NCBI GenBank assembly: GCA_030015575.1 | Contig: JASDDO010000001.1 | Location: forward strand, 140,263,988 to 140,327,987 | Direction: 5' to 3' | From: Agapanthus africanus | Lineage: Eukaryota; Streptophyta; Magnoliopsida; Asparagales; Amaryllidaceae | Length of the DNA: 64,000 nucleotides | Notes under the pieces: model-generated | What the model was told of the DNA's origin: nothing | Seen by the model: the letters and a program-made list of their open reading frames with translations, nothing else | The model's database searches: none | Made by a program: the position numbers and the translations under genes | In this document: in pieces, positions 39,401-51,400 of the stretch | Layout: every line of letters starts with the position of its first letter | How positions within the stretch are numbered: position 1 is the first letter of the stretch

Positions 39401-42400
39401 CATAATAGCAACATATACATATATAATGTGCAATGATGATAAACATGAAGCAGTAAATATAGAACAATGACGCGAGCATGAAATAACCGGTACAGGTAAC
39501 GATAAAGCAAGTGTATCAGATCAGTAATCAATGCAATGTCCATGTCACCAAAGCTATCAGTCTCTAAGTCTCAATGTCCAGGTCGCTAAACCTATCGTCA
39601 GTCCAAGTGTGAGCGTCAACCACCGCAGGAGTATCCCAACCCAAGGGTAGGCCCCAGGGACAAGGGAACACGGGCCCGAATCACGCTCGCTAATGATCAG
39701 TAATACCATCCATACGACTCCCGAAATCGCTATATATGCCGGCAGTGGGACTCCTGAGATTTCGTTGATCGAACTCACACTCAAACTACCCCACACCCCG
39801 TGGTCTACATCAAACACCAACCATGAATCCAAATATTAGTCGCTCCATGACAAGTCTACGCGAGAACTGGAGACAAGATCTCCATTAAGTATATCTCGAC
39901 TGGTATCTAAGATAAATGGATATTGTTCGACGTCTTACGTATAACACTAATATAAGTGCTTCCATAACCGTCCCATTCCAGTTATAGTTACATTTATATA
40001 TGTCCCATAGGAGTCGACAATGCAATAACAATTTGGTTCTGCTGATTGTGTACAAGTACGTGTCACTTCACTTATTCATTCACGCCTTTACACTAACGTA
40101 TTTGCAACAATCCAATCACTAATATTTATCACTTGGTAATGTAACACGGTCGCTAGGTTATCGATACAAATGAACACTATTTACAAGGGTATGACAATCA
40201 TGCGCATGATGGGGATATAGCAAATGCACTGCTAAAAACATGAGCAACCGGTGTCGGTTGGACTAGAAAAATCATGTAAAATCACGCGTGCATAATTAAG
40301 CAAAACGATATAATAGGAGTAGGCAATATATTTAATTATCTATACAGCAAAATTGGTTTCGTGTCGATCGGGTTTTAGGTTTGCTAGTTATGGTCATTTC
40401 ATTTTAAGTGTTTACTGCGGGAAATCCAATTTCTGAACTGGAAGTCCGTTTCGTAACACGTTTTACTCCCTGTTGGGAGCATAATTAGGCGACGCTACTG
40501 TTCAAGTAATTGTAGGGCTATGAGTTAACTTTACAGAACAGGAGACAGATCAACAATAGTCATCTTAGTTTAGGAGTTATGATCAGATTACTGATGAATG
40601 GTGCAACCTGAAATGACAGAAATCTGCCGTACATGTCATTCATTTAAAATATGATGTAATTACCAAATGATACTGGAATTTAGTGAAATTGGTACCATTG
40701 GAAGGCTAAAACAATTGTCTACGCAGCGGTAATTGGCTCCGCACACTATCACAATTAAACATTAAGGTTTCAGGTGTGTAAATGCATGTCAAGGGTAAGT
40801 TGCTGCTCTGGATTGTAGTTCAAGGTCAGGTAAGTTATTTGTTTTCGATGTTCAGAGGATATATCTAACAGGAAACCTGCCCGTCGTGTTAAAGATTATG
40901 CCGTACCTTCCGCAACGAACCCAGGCACACTGCGAATGGATTTTCCTGGAATTAATTATGAATTTAACGGTGCAGTATGTCCGGAAAACTTCAGATTTAG
41001 TGTTGTCTTTAGGGGGGCGACTTTACATGATTATAAACATGATATTTTGCATCCAAATTTCAACACGATATTCGTAAACAGTAAAGGAATCTAACTATCG
41101 CAAGTTCCGCCATAATAGGATAAGTTTTGGTTTAGGAATTTGTGTCGAGCACTTAACTAGTGTACGGTTATTAACGAGGGGTTCGCATAATCTAATTAAT
41201 TAAAACAATAGTTATTCCATGTTCACGTTCTGACCAATGTATGCGTTATCGATGGGTTATAGGTTCACAACGTGGGTTATTATGACGACGTAGATATATA
41301 TGCAATATTATTATTACGAATAAAACCTATCGATCCATTTAAAATAATAATAGCATGTAAAGCAAGTGATTGGGTTTTCACTTGTCTAGGTCGCTGAATT
41401 GGGCGCGACACGTATGCAAAAATCGATTCGACACAGAGACAGCTGCGAACGACACGGAGCCGAGCATGACGTGAGTGAGTCTCTAACGTAATAGGGCTGC
41501 GACGGACGGGTGCTGACGTTGCGATGACTATTGCGTTGACGTCGAGGAGGGTTAGATCGATCGAGGCCACGGTTTGGACGGCGACGAAGGTGACTGGATC
41601 AGTGGCGATTTCGACGATCGCAACTGTTCGGTGAAATGTCAGAGGCTCGGCTTGGGCTCAAACTTGAAGTGGAGCTCTGGTGTTGTTGATGGGTGGAGGA
41701 GATGGTGATGAAGCGAGAAACTCGGTGGTGATGTTGGTGGTGTGGTCGAGGTGGTGGTGGGCTCGCGGGTGAGGGGTTTGGGTTAGTAAGAGAGAGAGAG
41801 AGGTAAAGCCGTTGAGGGGAGAACGAGATTGGAGGGAACGACCGCGGATCTCGCGGGCAGCCGTTTGCGAGCAGGCTTGGTCGTAGGAGGGGCGCGGATC
41901 GTAGGGCCGTGGGTACGAGGAAGAGGTCATGGGTCGTGGGGGTAGCGCGAGGGAGATGGGGGAAGTTGGTGCGAGAGGGGGAGGCGCTGCGAGAAAAGGC
42001 GGGAAACGAAGGAGAGGGAGAAGAAGAAGAGGGAGCTGGGGATATCGGGTTGAGTCGGGCGTGGGTAGGGTTAGGAAACGAGCTTAGGTTTGTGGGCTTT
42101 GGGGTTAGGGATAGGAGTAAGATATAGGAAAAATTAAAGGGGTTAGGTTTGGGGAAAGATAATTTGGGGTAGGGTTAGAATTTGGGTTAGGAATCGGAAT
42201 AAAATAGTTAGAGTTAGGGTTTAGATTAAATAGGAAAATAGTAATTTAAAAGATGGTTTTGAGAATAGGACTTAGAAATAATCAGTCAGGAAAATATTTT
42301 ATTAAAAGCACGGTCACCAGGAAAAATATTTAGAGGACTATTAATTTAAGTTTTTTTTATAAATGAAATACTTCGTACAACAGATATCAGTTATTATATT

Positions 42401-45400
42401 ATACCATCCTTAAAGAAAATTTCGTCCTCAAAATTAAAATAAACAATAAGCTATAAAAGTCAAGCGAAAAGCAGTTAGAAAAATCAAACACTACTATATA
42501 ATGATTTACGCAAAAGCTACCATATAGAATCAAATATTTATACAAAAATAGATTAGTTAAAAGGAATATTCATATGTAAGAACAAGGACGTAACAATTAA
42601 AAGTAATAAACTATATATATACAAATACACAAAAAAGACAATAATAATCAACAATGAAAGAACGTTTAATAGGCCCTAAGGAACCAAAGTAGCTATAAAA
42701 ATAACTTGGGAGTTCTCATTAGAGAAGAGTGTATAAAAAATATATATATAAAGAACGGGATTAAAGAGAACGCAAAAATAAAATAAATGAGTTTGTCATG
42801 GAAGCAATAAAAGTGAAACGTAAACTAAAAGCGACGACAAAGAAAATAATCTAAATTGGTAGTAATTTACGAAACAAAATGCATTCAATATATAGCAATA
42901 TTACTAGATTAAAATAGAAAGGATAGAACCTTAAATTTGACGAGAACATTAGTAATATGGAAAAATATAGATAAAACAAAATGTAACTCAATATATATTC
43001 GTATAAAGGAAGTACTGAAAGCAACTCGCAAAATATTTAGAAAAACAATAAGTAATAGAAGATCTTAAGCATACAGAGTATTAAAGGCCAATTTTTTTTA
43101 ACCCGTAATGCAGAGTACTAAGTAAATAAGCGGTCGTAAATATAGTAATACGATAATCATAATACATATGCCGAAACACAGTAATAAAATTTTCTAAAAC
43201 GTAGTGGTCACAAATAAGTTAGAGAAGAAAATCGATGAAGTGATATGAAAATCAAATATTGCAAAAGAAGGACCTTATAGGAACAAGTAAGTTCAACAAA
43301 GAGTAATAAGAAAACATATAGTGAAAGATATAAACAAGCCGAGGAGAAAGTTAGCATAAATGAGAATAAAAGAAAATGGAATACTATATAGAAAATCAAG
43401 ATGAAACTCATTTTAAGGATAAACCAAAACTGCTAATAATATAAATTTTGAGAGTCAAACAGAAGAACGCCATCACACTAAACGAATATGAATGATAATA
43501 CTATATTAAGCAATAAAACGTTGAAGGAAATATAAAGTAGCAAATAACTCGAGGTGACATCCTGTAATTAAAGCGAATAAAAATTAAAATAAAAGGCATG
43601 AAAAATAGAACGGTAGTAGGAAAATTCATTAGAAAATAAAATATGCAGCGTAAATTAGAACTATTGAAAAATTTGAAAATAGAGGAGTACATAGAGTAAA
43701 TGAACAAAATAAAAGTAATTAATCACAATTTACAATTTTATTGCATTCAAACCAAGAAGTTCAACAGATACAAGATTTGAATGAAAGAAACAACTACTAA
43801 ACAAATAACGTCTTTATTGGAAGCAGGAAAAGTGATAATTCCGTGTCGATATCTAAATTTCTGCGATTTCGTAAGGCAAGTTTGAATCATGTGCTGGGTC
43901 CATATCATCCTTGAAATTCGAACTACGAAAACAACCAAGTTACTCAAGCAGATATAGAGTGCGTTGACGAATCTTCTCCTTATAGCTCTTTCCTTCGAGG
44001 GCAACCATCGATAAGATGCTCGTCAGATCCACAAATCAAGCACTGCCCTTTGGCCCTGCGACAGTCCCTCTGAAGGTGTCCTGGCCTCTTGCAATAACCA
44101 CAACGTTGGGTTCTCCGCTGCTTCTGTTGCTGAGGAACAAATAGGCACTTCATCTGCACACCACTTCTTTGTTTAACAGGGATTCCCCTACGATTTGGGG
44201 CTCCCGCTGGTGCTTTGAGCCATTTGCCTTCTTAGCCTTTCAGCTAAGAGATAGTTTGTTCGCCCCCGGGCTTCCGTCAAGCCTTGCAGTACACCCAAAA
44301 TCTCGGCGGTCCGACTCTGGGGAGTGAAGATGGAAGAAGAGTCGTTGGAAGCTATGGTCCTGAAACAACAAATTTTAGGACGACATAAAGTACAAGGTAT
44401 AAGAATTGGAATAAGATATAGAATTAACAACGTAGCAAGAATATGTGGTGAGGTGAAACTCAATCGAGCGGAAATCAATTTGTAGAACTCCAAGTAACTT
44501 AAGCAGAGTGCTACCTTGTAACTATGCTGCAGTTCATAGTTACAATCACATAACTCTACTAAGTCACCCAAAATTCTAGCGGATAGAGTAAAAAATGTAG
44601 CTTGACAAACTATAGGGATTCCAGTCAAGAATAACAAGTTTGTAATCTAGACCGTATGGGTGACTTAAATTGTCAAGCCCTAGTCGGAAACTGTAATCCC
44701 AATCTAAACCTGGCTTTGATACCAACAAAATCCTGCCACGCATCTCTTCCTAAAATACGGAATATGAGGGGTGACAAGGCCAGCCATGCTCCTACGGTCG
44801 AGGAAATATCCTACCGTAGCCATACGTCGACTTCTAGCATTACGTGGTAATCCGTAACATAGCACATGTAATGAGAAATGCAGCTACTATTTCTATCAAA
44901 ACAGATATAAAACTAGCCAGATAGAGTCAAACAAAAAAACAGCGCTGACGTTGCTGATCTAGATGGCCACAATATTCTCGAGGTACGACAGATCCTGATC
45001 CGAGCTAAGTCCATTTCTCACTTTGAGCATGCATACTCAGGTTGTCAGAACGACATAATAGCAACATATACATATATAATGTGCAATGATGATAAACATG
45101 AAGCAGTAAATATAGAACAATGACGCGAGCATGAAATAACCAGTACAGGTAACGATAAAGCAAGTGTATCAGATCAGTAATCAATGCAATGTCCATGTCA
45201 CCAAAGCTATCAGTCTCTAAGTCTCAATGTCCAGGTCGCTAAACCTATCGTCAGTCCAAGTGTGAGCGTCAACCACCGCAGGAGTATCCCAACCTAAGGG
45301 TAGGCCCCAGGGACAAGGGAATACGGGCCCGAATCACGCTCGCTAATGATCAGTAATACCATCCATACGACTCCCGAAATCGCTATATATGCCGGCAGTG

Positions 45401-48400
45401 GGACTCCTGAGATTCCGTTGATCGAACTCACACTCAAACTACCCTACACCCCGTGGTCTACATCAAACACCGACCATGAATCCAAATATTAGTCGCTCCA
45501 TGACAAGTCTACGCGAGAACTGAAGACAAGGTCTCCATCAAGCATATCTCGACTGGTATCCAAGATAAATGGACAGTGTTCGACGTCTTAAGTATAACAC
45601 TAATATAAGTGCTTCCATAACCGTCCCATTCCAGTTATAGTTACACTTATATATGTTCCATAGGCGTCGACAGCGCAATAACTATTTGGTTCCGCTGATT
45701 GTGTACAAGTACGTGCCACTTCACTTATTCATTCACGTTTTTACACTAACGTACTTGCCACAATCCAATCACTAACATTTATCATTTGGTAATGTAACAC
45801 GGTCACTAAGTTATCGATACAAATGAACACTATTTACAAGAGTATGACAATCATGCACATGATGGGGATATAGTAAATGCACTGCTAAAAACATATGAGC
45901 AACCGGTGTCGGTTGAACTAGAAAAATCATATAAAATCACACGTGTATAATTAAGCAAAACGATATAAAAGAGTAGGCAATATATTTAATTATCTATACA
46001 GCAAAATTGGTTTCGTGTCGATCAGGTTTCAGGTTTGCTAGTTATGGTCATTTCATCTTAAGTGTTTACTGCGGGAAATCCAATTTCTGAACTGGAAGTC
46101 CGTTTCGTAACACGTTTTACTCTCTGTTGGGAGCATAATTAGGCGACGCTACTGTTCAAGTAATTGTAGGGCTATGAGTTAACTTTACAGAACAGGAGAC
46201 GGATCAACAATAATCATCTTAGTTTAGGAGTTATGATCAGATTACTGATGAATGGTGCAACCTGAAATGACAGAAATCTGCCGTACATGTCATTCGTTTA
46301 AAATATGATGTAATTACCAAATGATACTGGAATTTAGTGAAAGCGGTACCATTGGAAGGCTAAAACAATTGTTTACGCAGCGGTAATTGGCTCCGCACAC
46401 TATCACAATTAAACATTAAAGTTTCAGGTGTATAAATGCATGTCAAGGGTAAGCTGCTGCTCTGGATTGTAGTTCAAGGTCAGGTAAGTTATTTGTTTTC
46501 GATGTTCAGAGGACATATCTAACAGGAAACCTGCCCGTCGTGTTAAAGATTATGCCGTACCTTTCGCAACGAACCCAGGCACACTGCGAATGGATTTTCC
46601 TGGAATTAATTATGAATTTAACGGTGCAGTTTGTCCGGAAAACTTCAGATTTAGTGTCGTCTTTAGGGGGGCGACTTTACATGATTATAAACATGATATT
46701 TTGCATCCAAATTTCAACATGATATTCGTAAACAGTAAAGGAATCTAACTATCGTAAGTTCCGCCATAATAGGATAAGTTTTGGTCTAGGAATTTGTGTC
46801 GAGCACTTAACTAGTATACGGTTATTAATGAGGGGTCCGCTTAATCTAATTAATTAAAACAATAGTTATTTCATGTTCATGTTCTGACCAATGTTTTCGT
46901 TATCGATGGGTTATAGGTTCGCAACATGGGTTATTATGACGACGTAGATATATATGCAATATTATTATTACGAATAAAACCTATCAATCCATTTAAAATA
47001 ATAATATCATGTAAAGCAAGTGATTCGGTTTTCACTTGCCTAGGTCGCTGAATTGGACACGACACGGATGCGAAAATCGATTCGACACACGAGACATCGG
47101 CGAACGACGCGACGTGAGTGAGTTTCCAACGTAATAGGGTTGCGACGGACGGGCGCTGACGTTGCGATGACTATTGCGTTGACGACGAGGAGGGTTAGAT
47201 CGATCGAGGCCACGGTTTGGACGGCGACGAAGGTGACTGGATTAGTGACGATCGCGACGATTGCAACTGTTCGGCGAAATGTCAGAGGCTCGGCTTGGGC
47301 TTAAACTTGAAGTGGAGTTCTGGTGTTGCAACGGAGTTGACGATAGTGTTGGTTATGGCGACATCGACGACTACCGCGATAATGACCACATCGGCAACAG
47401 CGGCGACAACTTGCACGAATGCAACGGCGGCGGCAAGGGCGTGACGACGGCACGGGGATGGCACGGCGGAGTGACACCAATGTGAGCTTCGGGTCTGTTG
47501 GGACAACGACGGGGTCGATGGCAATGGTGGCCGGCGGCGCAGCGGTGGTCAGGACAGTGAGTTGAGGGTGTTGGAGTGAGAGAAAGTGGGGCTCGGTGTG
47601 AGGAGTTGAGAGGAGAGTAGGAAGCTCGGGTGCAGGGGAACTCAAGTTGAGTTGGTGTCATCGTCGTCGGTGAGGTGGACGACGAGGGTCAGGGGGTGGT
47701 CGGAGGTGATGGTTGCTGGGGAGTTTGTTGGGTTTGGTGGAGCTCAGTTGAGAGCGGGAGTGAGCATGGCTGGGGGTGTTGTTGCTGGAGTTGGTGGCCG
47801 GTGGCGAGCTCGTCGGTAATGGGAAAAGGCCGGTGATGCCGTGTGGTTCTTAAGGCCGGGGTCGGTGTTGTTGATGGGTGGAGGAGATAGTGATGAAGCA
47901 AGAAACTCGGTGTTGGTGTTGGTGGTGTGGTCGAGGTGGTGGCGGGCTCGCGGGTGAGGGGTTTGGGGGTTAGTAAGAGAGAGAGAGAGAGGTAAAGCCG
48001 TTGAGGGGAGAACGAGATTGGAGGGAACGACCGCGGATCTCGCGGGCTGCCATTTGCGAGCAGGCTTGGTCGTACGAGGGGCGCGGTTCGTAGGGACGTG
48101 GGTACGAGGAAGAGGTCACGGGTCGTGGAGGTAGCGCGAGGGAGATAGGGGAAGTTGGTGCGAGAGGGGGAGGCGCTGCGGAGGTCGGGGCGGCGGCGTT
48201 GTGAGAAAAGGCGGGAAACGAAGGAGAGGGAGAAAAAGAAGAGGTTGCCGGGGATATCGGGTCCGAGTCGGGCGTGGTAGGGTTAGGGAACAGGCTTGGG
48301 TTTGTGAGCTTTGGGGGTTAGGGATAGGAATAAGTTTTAGGAAAAATTAATGGGGTTATGTTTGGGGAAGATAATTTGGGGTAGGGTTAGAAATTGGGTT

Positions 48401-51400
48401 AGGGATAGGAATAAAATAGTTAGAGTTAGGGTTTATATTAAATAGGAAAATAGTAATTTAAAAGATGTTGGTTTTGAGAATAGGATTTTAAAATAATCAG
48501 TGAGGAAAATATTTTATTAAAAGCACGGTCACCAGGAAAAATATTTAGAGGATTATTAAAAGGTTTTTTTAAATGAAATACTTCGTATAGCAGATACCGG
48601 TTATTACGCAAGGTTTTCATGAAAAAAAAGTCGAGAGTAAAGAAAATGAGATTCGAGTGAAAAAGTGAGTGAAAACTCTTTACCAAATGGTCCTATTGAT
48701 AGAAAATTATTGTAGGACGATTGGGGAAGTTAAAATAACCACTCTTGATTGTTAGGACCGTTTTTGGCCGTTTATAGCCTTTGAAATTTGAATTATACGC
48801 CAAAAACAGAAAATTTGAAAAAAAATTCTACTGCAATGGACGTCTCATAGGATGTTTGATAAATTCAGACACAGAGACTTAGACTTTGGGAATTTTTGAA
48901 ATGAAATTTTTGGTTTTAGTAAATACGAGTTTAGAAAGTATATAGATTTAGAAAGTAGATTCTAACCGTTTGAGATACACACGACTCTAGATTCAAAGAA
49001 AATGGAAAAATTCTTGAATATCTCCGTTGATTGATTTTTTCGTTATCTCATTTGAATTGACATTGTAGTTTTCAAGTCGTCCGATTTCATTGATGTTACT
49101 TTTTGCGATGTCCGTTGTTGCAGTGTTGATTGTCCTTATGCTTGAATAACTCTAGTTGTGTAGCATATTGACGTTATTTGATATGGTTAGTCACTTACGG
49201 TATATTTAAAATATGGTTTTGTAAAATAATCAAAACCAAAGGGAATTTGACACGTAGGTCAACAGTAGACGAACTGGGCCCGACCGAGGGTGCTCTGGGG
49301 ATCGATCGAGGCGAGGCGATCTAGGAGAGGAGGGTGGCCCTGAGAGCGAGGTGATTCGGAGATATGTGAGGGAGCGAGGGAGGCGAGGCCCTGGGAGCGA
49401 GCGAGGGAGATCTGCAAGGGACGAGCGTGGGGCGAGGCGACGAGAAATTTTTTATTTTGAGGGTTAGGGTTTAGAAGACCCGCTCTGGTACCATGTTAAA
49501 GTTAAAAAGGGAGGAGAAATAGATACTTTATTATTATCTAATGATCTCTTTATATAGGGATTACAATTACTTGATGTCTTAGTATCATTGTACGGTGTCC
49601 CCTAATAACAATATATTCTAAACTATTCCAACAGTTTTAATCCAATTCAGCGGCGAGTGTTGCTGGGCCTAGATTTCAGTACTCAGTAGTATAACTAAAT
49701 ATGTTCCTAACAGTTTGATTTTCACTAAAAAGTTTGAACTTTTATTGGACATGGCCTCAGGTCGAACTAATATGCTGTGCGCCTCAAAATACTATCTCAA
49801 ACCATGTTTCTAAATTATTATGAGAAAAATGTGGCATGTTTCAGGAAGTTAGGGTTCGGTTCTCAGGCTTTGGTGTAGAAGAGGATGAGTGGGTTAATGT
49901 CCGGAAGTGCGTCAGACAACGATCTCTTCCATGTGAAAACGCAGAATGTGTTGCAATACTTCCTGGAGATCTCATACTTTGTTTTCAGGTGTTATGAACT
50001 TGTGAATTTACCATCTTTGGATAAATTGTTGGAAATCCCCTCACCTCCTTTAGCTTAAACTTGCTCCCCACCCACGCCCCCCCAAAAAAACCCCAAAAAA
50101 ACCAAAAAAAAGAAGAAGAAAGAAATAAGGCTTTTAAATTATTATTTTTTGTATTTCAAAACAAAAAAAAAAACCAGTCGAACTATTTAGTATGAGTGGT
50201 TAATTAAACTATGGGGCAAAATGGTTACATTGTTGGAGCCAGAGGGGTGAAGTGCAGTTTCTTAGGAGGGCTTCCTGCTACCCGGGCAAAAGTGATGGGG
50301 ATTCCTGCGATTTAGCCTTTTTGCCATATTGAATATTTTCTATATACCAGTTAATAGCCACTCACATATTTTATGTTCTGGCTACTGATGGATTTATTTC
50401 CTCTCTGAAATAATATCAGGAGGGTAAAGAGCAAGCTCTCTATTTTGATGCACATGTCCTTGATGCACAAAGGAGGAGACATGATGTACGTGGATGCCGA
50501 TGTAGGTTCCTGGTCCGCTATGATCATGATCAATCTGAGGTACTCTCAACTTGAAATACAACATAAAATTGGGATTATTTAAGAAATCTCGTTTTCTTAT
50601 CTGTTTGTTTCCATCTCAACTATTGATCTAGAAATGGGGTTTTAGTGGAATCTTGCCAACTTCGTTGGGAAAATTTGCCTGCCAATTCCGTAGCAGATTT
50701 ACCTTGAGACTATCACATCACATGGGTATTTAATGCACAAATGAAGCTATTGGAGTTCTCGTACTGTTATTACCCTTTATGTGTGTTACATGAGTGATCA
50801 CAAATTATTAGAATTCTAATTTTTATGACTTTTGTCCAGCAATGCATGAACATGTGTTTCTCCTTTATCCTACCTATCCCAATACTTCTAGTTAATTCTG
50901 TTTTATTTTTCCTTTTCCGTCTGCTAACGTTGAAAGATGGAATGCTGTATATTTCTCATCTCATGGTGATTTTTTTGTAATTAAAACATCCTCCTCTTTT
51001 TGTCACCATGGTGATCATCATCGCCTTTTCCATGAAGGTAGAGTCGGGGGTGGAACAAAGTTTCTTGATTTTTGACAAAACTGTACTACATATTGTCAAC
51101 CAGACCTCAACCCTCGCTCACTTGATGCTTGGTTTGGAAGGAAGTGAGGGAACAAGAAAAAAAAAAGATTAATTGGTATTCAATGACATTCCTTTATCAC
51201 TTTCTTTAAACCAAACAAATCTCCAATCAGTAGTAAATTTCAAATCGAGGAGACTATGGGCCATAACCTAAAATGACTAGCTATGTCCTCCAAATTCCTT
51301 ATATAATGGAAAAAATAGCTAGAAGGGGAATGATGATCTATTTGCTGTGAGCCTGAGATTTACATCTACTCCAAGACACGGAAAAGATCAAGAGCAAAAA

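Larger units (their letters stand above)
39083..48608 (-). mobile_element. LARD/TR-GAG-type Ty3/gypsy derivative in the Sirevirus LTR (level 3)
   Basis: Long LTRs are 39083-42398 and 44734-48608, with a 2.3-kb internal region 42399-44733. A 5-bp target duplication CAAGG is at 39078-39082 and 48609-48613. The minus-strand primer site is TGGTATCAAAGC (44713-44724). No polymerase genes are present and only a gag remnant with two zinc knuckles remains. The sequence next to the 3' LTR reads GAGGACGAAATTTTC on the minus strand, as in Del/Tekay chromoviruses. The same family occurs at 2564-17621. Confidence 0.87.
31211..49264 (-). mobile_element. Sirevirus-type copia element inserted in the level-1 element (level 2)
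   Basis: LTRs are 31211-32536 (1,326 bp) and 38421-49264 (about 1,313 bp once the level-3 insertion 39083-48608 and one target duplication are removed). The LTR begins TGTTGACCTACGTGTC on the minus strand and ends TTTTCA. The purine tract is ATCAAAAGAGGGGAGAT (32537-32553, minus strand). The primer site is TGGTATCAAAAC (38407-38418). The gag-PR-IN-RT-RNaseH order, an extra ORF between RNase H and the 3' LTR, and the style of RT ([17 protein letters not shown]) point to the SIRE/Maximus lineage. Flanks GTAAG and GTAGA do not match, so the target duplication is decayed or absent. Size without the insert is about 8.5 kb. Confidence 0.9.
38421..49264 (-). repeat. 5' LTR of Sirevirus, split by the level-3 element
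   Basis: The halves 38421-39082 and 48614-49264 are colinear with 31211-32536. The sequence at 31880 (gcaaggttttcacg) shows the uninterrupted target of the level-3 insertion. Confidence 0.9.
27427..49633 (-). mobile_element. Ty1/copia LTR retrotransposon in SHH2 intron 6 (level 1)
   Basis: LTRs of 140 bp lie at 27427-27566 and 49494-49633, starting TG and ending CA, flanked by a perfect 5-bp target duplication GTTTT (27422-27426 and 49634-49638). The minus-strand primer site is TGGTACCAGAGC (49482-49493), close to initiator-Met tRNA. Read on the minus strand the order is gag zinc knuckle, integrase, RT, RNase H, which is copia order. The Sirevirus at 31211-49264 splits its 5' part. Without that insert the element is about 4.15 kb, and most of gag is missing. 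The two LTRs differ at about 15 positions by eye, so the insertion is not recent. Confidence 0.92.
27340..49844 (+). other. Giant intron 6 of SHH2 (22,505 bp), filled by nested retrotransposons
   Basis: The donor (gtactg at 27340) and acceptor (tttcag ending 49844) flank exons that join in phase 0 across a highly conserved part of the SAWADEE domain (FETSEP then EVRVRF). Removing the copia element 27427-49633 and one copy of its GTTTT target duplication leaves an ancestral intron of about 293 bp (87 bp left, 211 bp right). All three nested elements lie on the minus strand, antisense to SHH2. Confidence 0.9.

Noticed and set aside
47282..47661. Overlapping frames on both strands in the GC-rich part of the level-3 LTR
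   Set aside because: Same compositional artefact. The matching stretch is absent from the other LTR and no recognisable motif is present.
31206..49269. Target duplication for the Sirevirus
   Set aside because: Flanks are GTAAG and GTAGA. The match is too weak to call, although the LTR ends are clear.
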